Shown here one piece after another: positions 56,501 to 64,000 of a stretch of 64,000 bases of DNA. The notes under the pieces were generated by a model. It saw only the letters and a program-made list of their open reading frames with translations. It searched no databases and was not told where the DNA came from. The DNA is from Larus michahellis (lineage: Eukaryota > Chordata > Aves > Charadriiformes > Laridae), in assembly GCF_964199755.1 (NCBI RefSeq), contig NC_133903.1, forward strand, positions 2,237,001-2,301,000, written 5' to 3'. The position numbers and the translations under genes are program-made. The first letter of the stretch is position 1, and every line of letters begins with the position of its first letter.

Positions 56501-57000
56501 AAGGTAGGTACGTAATTGCTATACAAGAAACAACGTTTTCATTTGAAAAGCCACCCTGGTACTCACTAAAATAACAATCCAGCCACACAAAGCCCAGGAA
56601 AACACTGAGGGTGGTCATTTATAAAGTGTTTGTAAAAGATTACTACAGCAGCTGTCCAACAGACGACACACTACAGTTAATCTTCTTTTAGAAATAATGT
56701 AATGAATTTGTTTACTTTCCTGTGAGCCATGAAGCTTTCAAATAAAGCGACTGTGGCACATCATTAGGGCTGCTCTGATAAAGAGGCCTCGGCTTCTCCG
56801 CAGTACAGTAAATGTGTCTCCATCCCCCCCCCCCGTCCCTCCACATTCCTCGCTTTAGCAAAAAGCTCTTTATCCCCCCTCCCCGCCCGCTCCAGTAAAA
56901 CCACAAGTTGGTGCCTCCCTGGAGGTCCCAAGGTAAATCCCGAGCCCTGAGGAGGTTTGTTGCCAGCATGACCAGCTCTTCTGGTCACAACTGCACTTTT

Positions 57001-57044
57001 ATCCATCCATCCATCCATCCATCCATCCATCCATCCATCCATCC
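57001..57044 (+). repeat. (ATCC)11 microsatellite
   Basis: Eleven uninterrupted ATCC units are followed after 18 bases by the 5' edge of a CR1 copy. It is likely polymorphic. Confidence 0.95.
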
Positions 57045-57062
57045 TCATCAACTTGATGAATA

Positions 57063-57482
57063 GGCTGGAGCCCCTCTGCTGGGAGGACAGGCTGAGAGAG
57101 CTGGGGGGGTTCAGCCTGGAGAAGAGAAGGCTCCCGGGAGACCTTCCAGCCCCTTCCAGGCCCTAAAGGGGCTCCAGGAAAGCTGGGGAGGGACTCTGGA
57201 GCAGGGAGGGGAGCCATGGGACGAGGGGGAAGGGTTTTACACTGAAAGAGGGGAGATTTAGAGGAGATCTGAGGCAGAAATTCTTTGCGGTGAGGGGGGT
57301 GAGCCCCTGGCCCAGGTTGCCCAGAGAAGCTGTGGCTGCCCCATCCCTGGAGGGGTTCAAGGCCAGGTTGGACGGGGCTTGGAGCAACCTGGGCTGGTGG
57401 GAGGTGTCCCTGCCCAGGGCAGGGGGTGGCACTGGGTGGGCTTTAAGGTCCCTTCCAACCCAAACCGTTCTGATTCTATGAA
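57063..57482 (+). repeat. CR1 LINE fragment, about 420 bp
   Basis: It starts at GGCTGGAGCCCCTCTGCTG and runs through GAGAGAGCTGGGGGGGTTCA and TTTTACACTGAAAGAGGGGA. It continues through GGTTGCCCAGAGAAGCTGTG to GTTCTGATTCTATGAAT. It is nearly identical over its length to 14546-14970, suggesting recent members of one subfamily. It is in antisense orientation to C7orf50. Confidence 0.93.
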
Positions 57483-60400
57483 TCTAGTACTACATCCCAC
57501 AATCTGTCCTTGACCGGTTTTTAATTTGAAAGCCTCAAGTTTTATTTGCTTCATAAAACACCTACATTTGGCGCTATATTCCCCACTGAAGCTGAGGGCA
57601 GTTTTATCGCAATTTAGAAAAAAAACACCACCACAACCAAAAGCAACCTTCCCCAAAACCTGAGACTGAAAACAAACCCAAACCTTTCACTGGAATTTAA
57701 GGCCTAGCTGTATTTATTTTAACTTGCATGACCTCTATTATGATACTCTACTGATGCATCTCTCCTTTCTTCAAACCAACAGCCTTTTGTTTTTTAATTC
57801 CACTTTCCCTGCACCATTTGTGTGACTGTTTTTGAAAGATGTGTCTGCCACTCGGATTAAGAGTATTTAGTATGTCATTATTTAAATTAAAAAACCCCAA
57901 CCAACAGGACTTCATTGTTTTGAGATCGTAAATATTCCACCTTGTCCCCTTCTATATTTAAAAAGTGACATCGCAATTTGTAGCGCCCCAATTTAGCCTT
58001 AACTCCAACATTGTAAAGTCCCCATTTGAGCGCGGGAGACACTTGTTTATTGACGTGATAAATTTAAACCACATGCATACAGAAAAACACAACACTTGCT
58101 TATTTGCAAAGCCTGCTGAGAGCCACCACACCGCTGTGGAGCACGGGCTCGTTAGATCTCAATCTAAACAAGGTCAGGCCAGGGCAGCGCCCTTGAATGA
58201 ATGACATCCAGAGGGGAGCTGGTGGGGTTGTCGTGATTAAGGAGGTGGGAGTCTTCCACTTGGAAACATTCCAGAAGGCCCGAAGAGGTGCTAAAAGGGA
58301 TATTGCCACTGAATGCCATATTTTCAATAAGACAGACCACCAAATCTTTGACACTTACGCTCATAAAAATCCATCTTTGCAAGGGTACGGAGATGTGAGC
58401 ACAGACATCTTCAGGCGAATTCCCCAAGTCCACACCGTACCACGCCGTGCGTCCAAAGGGCTGGGACTGCCAGGGCAGCGCCTTTCCTCGGCCTCGGAAT
58501 TCCTGAATCGCACCTGACATGGTCACGTACTGTAAATAGCCTAACGCATCCGATTCAAAATATCTGGAGGCTTCAGCTGTGGCAGTGTGAGATACTGGTT
58601 AAAGTTTGCCATTATCCTTTGTAATCTGGAAGTACTGCATTAATGTAAAACATTTTGGAAGTGTTCTTTAGAAATGAGTTGACCCATCATGAAAGGGGAG
58701 TCGAAGCAAAGCATTTAATAGTGTAAAGCAGCGCTGCTAAGCAATCCAGAACTGAGAAGAATAACTATAACTGCAAGAGAAACTGGAAAAGGCGAAAAGA
58801 TGTACCCAAGGTAGGATTTCTTGAAGACACCCGACCCTATTTTCTGCAGCAAGAGCAGCAAACCCAAGCAGTTGTAGTTTTTCAGAGATCGCATCTGCGT
58901 AGAAGTTTATCCTGCCAGGGGACTGTGAAGCTGGGCAACCAGTACCAAGGCGGTACTAAGAGCGCTCCAACGGTATTGTGTTTCAGCACAGCAGTAAGTG
59001 CATTTTTTAATTTGTTTCCACATTTATAGTCACCCAAAGGCCCTTGACTGCCTCATGCTGGAGTAGAATCGAAGACATCTTCTAAAGACTTCTGCTCCTC
59101 CTTGCCACCGTTTCAAAGACTCCTACATGTCGCCGGCACAGAATAAGGCTGACAAAGAGTCAGAAACTCTGAAGAACTGCCACAACGAGCCAAATACTCA
59201 TTTATTACAAATTTGCCTTTGGGATTTGCCTGTGTAGGTCTGAACCTTCCGCCTGGCTCAGGGGTTTGGCTCCGCTGCCAAACCTACAGCAGGAACCACA
59301 GACCGAGCCACACCACCAAATTTACTAGTTATTAGGACCAGTGAATCCAGCTCCTCCAAAAGCCAACAGACTTTTAGCCTTTTCTACCAGCACAGCAACA
59401 CGAGTCTGTACAACAGCAAAGCAAGCAACATCAGAATTTCAGAGGAATAAATTATAACTTAACTAACGTGACAAACATATAAAAAGGGTGTCAAATTTTT
59501 GAACTCCAAAGAGAAAGATGGAGAAATGGATGATACGGCTTATTTCACAGGCGGAGTATTGTATCGCCTTGTTTGTTCATTAAACTCATGTTATTTCGTA
59601 AGTTTTAATATGGAGAAATGTCAAAAGGGGCTTTGTTCGCTGAGCACGAGCTGACGAGGAGCTACCGACCCGTCACGCAACGGCTCCTGCCTACAAGTAG
59701 CCTTTTGCCCCCAAAATGCCCCGTGCACGCCACCAGCGTGCAAAACGTTCTGCTTCCGTCTTACACAAGACATAGGAACACAGATAAATAACTGGCCATC
59801 TGCCAGCTTAAAAACAAAAAGCACAATCTATAAACACACTTCAAAACCTCCGAAGAAGAAAGGCTGGCAAATCCTTAGACGCAAGGTTCACAAAAGCAAG
59901 GTTGACAAATGATTTACTCCCCGAGGCCGGCCAAAGAGCTGGGCTCCAGCTACAGCATTTGCATAAAGCACTGCACGGCCATACGGAATTTAAATAACTA
60001 TTTTCTATCATTTACCACCTTATGAAAAGCAGAAGTACGACCAGAGACGGCCTATGAAATTTCATTACCATGCAGAAGGCAAATTTTGAATGAAAAGTAA
60101 CGTTTATGGAAGCATACCTCCTTACAGCACGTCCATAGCACTTACAGAGGAAGATTTTTTTGGAATTATACATCACTTAAAGAAAAAAAAAAAAATTTTC
60201 CATAAAAGCTAGGTGTTTTTAGAATCTCAGCTCCTCACGACAAAACCACTGGGAATAACTTATGCTAAATTAATTTGGAAAGGTTTCTGTAGATGCAACC
60301 CAGGCAGAAAAGCCTCAAACAAGTTCTGCAGGAAGCCAGATTTAAATAAGAACAAGCTTTTTATCTTTCTGATCCAGGAAAGGATTCTTTTAGTGGTCAT

Positions 60401-61539
60401 GCACATGTTTTCTTAAGGGGGGGAGGAAAAAGCATCCTTGTGTACACAGCTATGGTATCTCACCAGCACAAGTGAGGAGGCAGCACCCTAAATCTGCAGC
60501 TGTCATTTAGAATAGATGCGCTTTTATTAACTTGAAACCGGGCTTAATTTACACCTATGTGATCTTTACCTCTTTCATACGCTTACAGCCAGTTCTGAAG
60601 AGCACATCAAGCGTTATCATCAGGAACCGCTGAATAAGAAGAAATCGAACAGTTTACTAAATTCAATGGAAGCATTCACAGGCACACAGAACACCAGGAT
60701 TTACAAAACCCTTGCTGAATTCCACTTTACAGATTGTTTGCTCCTATAAAATACATACTGTAGCAGACCAAGCTCTAAGGCATAAATTAGTACCACATTT
60801 TATTTCTCGTTTTTCTCCACCAGTATTACAGTCCCACATACAACAGAAACACTGAAGACACCACCGCGACTGCAGGCTTGGGGAATGCAGTCCTGCTTCA
60901 TTTGCAACTCCAGCGCTGCCAGGAATTTCCATGTATTTGTTGAAGGATTTTGCTTACTCTCTTACCCTTAATTAAACCGTGTTAACCAATCAGGCGAAGA
61001 CGGAATTAAAAAAGAAAAAAAAATCATAAAAGGAAACCCCTTGGAAATTATTTGTATCCCCATCCCTGTGGCTTACACACAGCCCTTTTAACCCCTCCCC
61101 AACAACGCACGGAGGAATTTTAATAGAAGGAGCAGGAGATGTTTTCACCGCCACCAAAGTCGTCCCCCTTTAGGGGCGAGGGGGCTGCCAATTTCTTCCG
61201 AAGTTTAAAAAGCCTTTGGGGGCTGCGAGAGGAGGTGGAAGCAGAGCACAGGCTGTTTTGAAATCCTTGCCGGAGAATTTAAAAAAAATAAAAAATACAT
61301 TACCAAAAAAAATAAAAAATAAACCAAGCCCAAACCACGAGTTCGCTCCCGGCCAATGGCAGAGGTAGCGGAGGGTGTAGGCAGGTTGCCAGGCGAGCTC
61401 GGCAGCGTGACCGCGCTGCATTGAGTTGCTTTAATGAAAGCCAGGAAAGAACACATTACACAGTGTTTCTTCTGCGAGCCAGCGAGCCTCCAGTGATTGA
61501 AATCAATAAAAACAGTCGGCAAGGGGCCCAGTGGGGGAA

Positions 61540-62350
61540 GAGAGAAATCTCCACTCCAGCATTCAGTTTGCTTTCCACTTTCTCCCTCCCTCCCCGTCCT
61601 CCCCCCCCCGAAGTTAAACTCCAAAGATTCCCCAGGACGAGCGGCTTCGCTCCCGGCGCTGGGAAGAGGCTGGTGGGGATTTCAAGGTGGCGAGCGCGTC
61701 CCCTTCGCCTCCCGCCTTCCCTCTCCCCCGCCGCCGCGGAGGAAACGAACGGCTCCTTTGGAATTTTGAATCCTGCCTGGAAAAACTTCCATCGGACAAG
61801 TGCAGCGTTCTGCGTTTCAGGAAAGGGATGGATTTTACGGTGGGAGAATGCTAAAAGGTGAGAGGGGAAGGAGAAGCAGGGACCTGGTTCAGCCAGAGCT
61901 AGGATGTCCACCACGGCGGAGGGGACTTCGGAAGCTGCGGGAAGAACGGCGAGCAAGCGCCTGAGATCGGCACGATCCGCATCCTAACGAGGTCGAAACC
62001 TTCGGGAACAAGTTATCGACCCAGGTAAGCAGAACCCGCTTTTACCCATCCTCTGTACCGCGTCCCGAATGCGAGCGAGACATTCCTGCTCCGGGCTCTG
62101 CAGCCCGCCCCGCGTCCGCCCTCGTTAACCTCGGGCAAGTTAATGCTAAGCTTGTCCCGTCTGAAAATCGTGTCGGGCCGCTAATCCTCGCTGAACTATA
62201 AAACATGCACAAAAGCCCTTTGTTTACCGTTTTTGTGCTGAATTTGCTGGTTGACAAGGTAGGAGGGGGCTGCTGCCTAAGTCCAGGAGGGCCCGCTGGG
62301 AGTCGGGGAACACGGACTGACACCGCACGCCGGAGCCGGCCGCGATCTGA
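61540..62350 (+). promoter_or_regulatory. CpG island, candidate promoter of a plus-strand gene nested in C7orf50
   Basis: The segment is GC-rich with many CpGs (for example GCCGCCGCGGAGG near 61730). A CCAAT motif lies about 190 bases upstream at 61353-61357. Inside it, ACCCAG|GTAAGC (donor at 62025) is a consensus plus-strand splice donor with no counterpart in the visible C7orf50 exons. In human, GPR146 and GPER1 lie inside C7orf50 on the opposite strand, with spliced non-coding 5' exons. This fits the 5' end of such a gene, whose coding exon would lie to the right. It could instead be an alternative C7orf50 start. Confidence 0.45.
61800..62024 (+). other. Candidate non-coding 5' exon ending at a consensus donor
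   Basis: The 3' boundary at 62024 is set by CAG|GTAAGC; the 5' boundary is unknown. An ATG at 61904 opens a 27-codon frame beginning MSTTAEGTSEAAGR and stopping at 61985-61987, before the donor. If transcribed, this would act as an upstream open frame in a leader. Transcription is not shown. Confidence 0.3.
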
Positions 62351-64000
62351 GAGACTGCCAGTAATGAATTTCTAATATGGGCCATATTTATCTATTTTAT
62401 TTATGTATTTTAATCACCATAGCAGCCACATACAGTACATACTTGCACCGAGTTCCATGTGCTGATCCGTACCACCAATGACAGCAACTTGCACGGGGGC
62501 TCGGCTGATGGTTTTGTCGAAAAGAACTTTGCAATCACTTGTTAATGCAGCCAGTTTCTGGCACGTAGTTTAGGATTGACCGACATGGGTTTACCCAGCA
62601 TGTGTATACTCTGCCATTCCCCTAACGCACGCGGGTTTTATACGGATAGCCCTATAAAAATGGGAAATAGACAAATCACAGCTGTAGATCACAACATCCT
62701 TCTCAAGTTTTTGGCCAACTTCAGACGATTTATTGAGCCTTCAGCGAGACACGAAGGGTGAAATCAAAGCCTGCCTTTGCATGGCAAGCAAAACCGATGA
62801 TAGCTACGGCACTTTTTCAGGAGCGGCAGGAATTCACTGGGAAAGGCAATAAATAGGTGCCCATGGAGAAGAGCAGCCATGCTTGTCCCCTGGGTGCTGG
62901 CCATGATGAGATGTTGGCCACCATGAGATGTTGGCAGCAGCAACACGCTCGCTGCCAGAGAGCTGGGGAGGGACTGGAAGCCTTCGCTTCCACTCAGGAC
63001 CCCCCAGGGAGATGTTTCGACGCCTCATTATCCCATCCCTGTAGGGTACAAAGACAGCCTGCATGGCTCTGATGGGAGAGAGAAGGGGCTTCCCAGCGTC
63101 TCCTCCCTCTCAGGACCACCGCACAGAACGCACGGATCTAGTACAGCAAGTGCTTACGTAGTTCTGCAGGTGCAAATGTTGCTCTTTCTTTGGAAAATGC
63201 AGCCTTTTAAAGGCGATTTGATTATTTTCTCATCACATGGAAATGACCCATGCACTTAAAGAGTGACCTGGAGAACACCCCCATGACCAAAAGTAAGGGA
63301 CTGTTATTTTTAGTTTTAAGCATTTTTAAAGCATGAAAGCATGTTCTGATCAAGCTATGAAAATAATTGAGGCTATACTGAAATAATAATAAGTTTTTGC
63401 GCCGATTTTATCAGTCTGGTTTTGAACTCTTCATACAGAACAGTCGCAAAATTATAACTGAAGATGTAACTAAAGAACAGTAATTTACAATTAAAAAAAA
63501 AGCAAAGTTGTGATTCATAAGAGAAGACGGCCCCATGTGAGTTTTTGGGCATATCCACAGACCCAAGATTCACCTCCCTTTCCACAGTTGTCAAGATCTG
63601 TTCCGTGTTTTGGCTCCCCCCTGCCCGGATCCCTTGCAGCAATGACAGCACCTTCACAGCTCGGGAATCACAGCGCTCACTCCCACACCCATCACCCAGC
63701 CTGTTTTCCACCGCTCTCCGAGCTAAATTTATCCTCATGCAGAGGAACTCACTGAAGTCTTTGCTTAAAATTTCAAGCAAGGCAGGCTTAGGTGAGACCT
63801 AGGCAGTGCAAATCACTTGTACCGACGTTCTCAAGCTCAGACGATATTCCTCCCTATTACTCTCTCAGCAGAAAATACAAATATTATCTTTAAAGCCGAG
63901 TGCAGGGTATTTTTTGTTCCTAGTGATGCATTTTGTCAGAAGCTAAGTGGTATGAGTTTCCACAGCATTTGCTGCTAATGGAACGCGTTCTTTTTCAAAC

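Larger units (their letters stand above)
53575..64000 (-). other. C7orf50: C7orf50 upstream intron (continues beyond window)
   Basis: The DNA is upstream of the Lys-rich exon. The first coding exon, expected to begin with a short Lys-rich peptide, was not found to 64000. Contents are an (ATCC)11 array at 57001-57044, a CR1 copy at 57063-57482 and a GC-rich CpG island at 61540-62350 with a plus-strand donor at 62025. No other exon can be supported. Confidence 0.6.

Noticed and set aside
1-64000. CRISPR arrays, operons, prophage or plasmid features
   Set aside because: The window is eukaryotic chromosomal DNA with spliced genes. The only regular repeat of suitable size, the 47-bp minisatellite, has no spacers.

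Overview
This is vertebrate, almost certainly bird, chromosomal DNA. The signs are split genes with GT-AG introns, compact introns, several CR1 retrotransposon fragments ending in the avian-type tail (ATTCTATGATTCT and variants), and no mammalian SINEs. Nothing here looks bacterial, viral or plasmid-like. Only two protein-coding genes can be supported, both on the minus strand. Most other open frames are chance frames in non-coding DNA.

Left part (about 0.9-10.4 kb): a complete cytochrome P450 family 2 gene, best read as CYP2W1. Nine coding exons with canonical junctions and textbook CYP2 exon sizes (163, 150, 142 and 142 bp for exons 2, 3, 6 and 8) join to an open frame of 493 codons plus stop. 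The signal anchor, proline-rich hinge, C-helix WxxxR, I-helix AGTETTS, K-helix ExxR and heme-cysteine loop are all present. Intron 4 holds a CR1 tail. Intron 1 holds a striking 47-bp near-perfect inverted repeat with a 3-bp loop.

Middle part (about 10.4-28.4 kb): intergenic DNA with three CR1 copies, one very CpG-dense 138-bp patch near 23.6 kb and no exon I can support.

Right part (about 28.4-64 kb): the last three coding exons of the C7orf50 orthologue (WKF-domain, nucleolar-type basic protein) at 53.4-53.6 kb, 33.2-33.3 kb and 28.7-28.9 kb. They encode the C-terminal 146 residues; the basic N-terminus lies beyond the right edge. Its introns contain three more CR1 pieces, a three-copy 47-bp minisatellite, an (ATCC)11 array and a GC/CpG-rich island at 61.5-62.35 kb. 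That island contains a consensus plus-strand splice donor, so it may be the antisense promoter and 5' exon of a gene nested in C7orf50, as GPR146 and GPER1 are in human.

The pairing of CYP2W1 with C7orf50 matches human 7p22.3 and supports both names. As I recall, the human genes converge, whereas here they lie on the same strand, which suggests a local inversion in one lineage. I found no convincing new gene system. The best leads are the intron-1 hairpin, the nested CpG island with its donor, and the conserved NIT glycosylation site in the P450.
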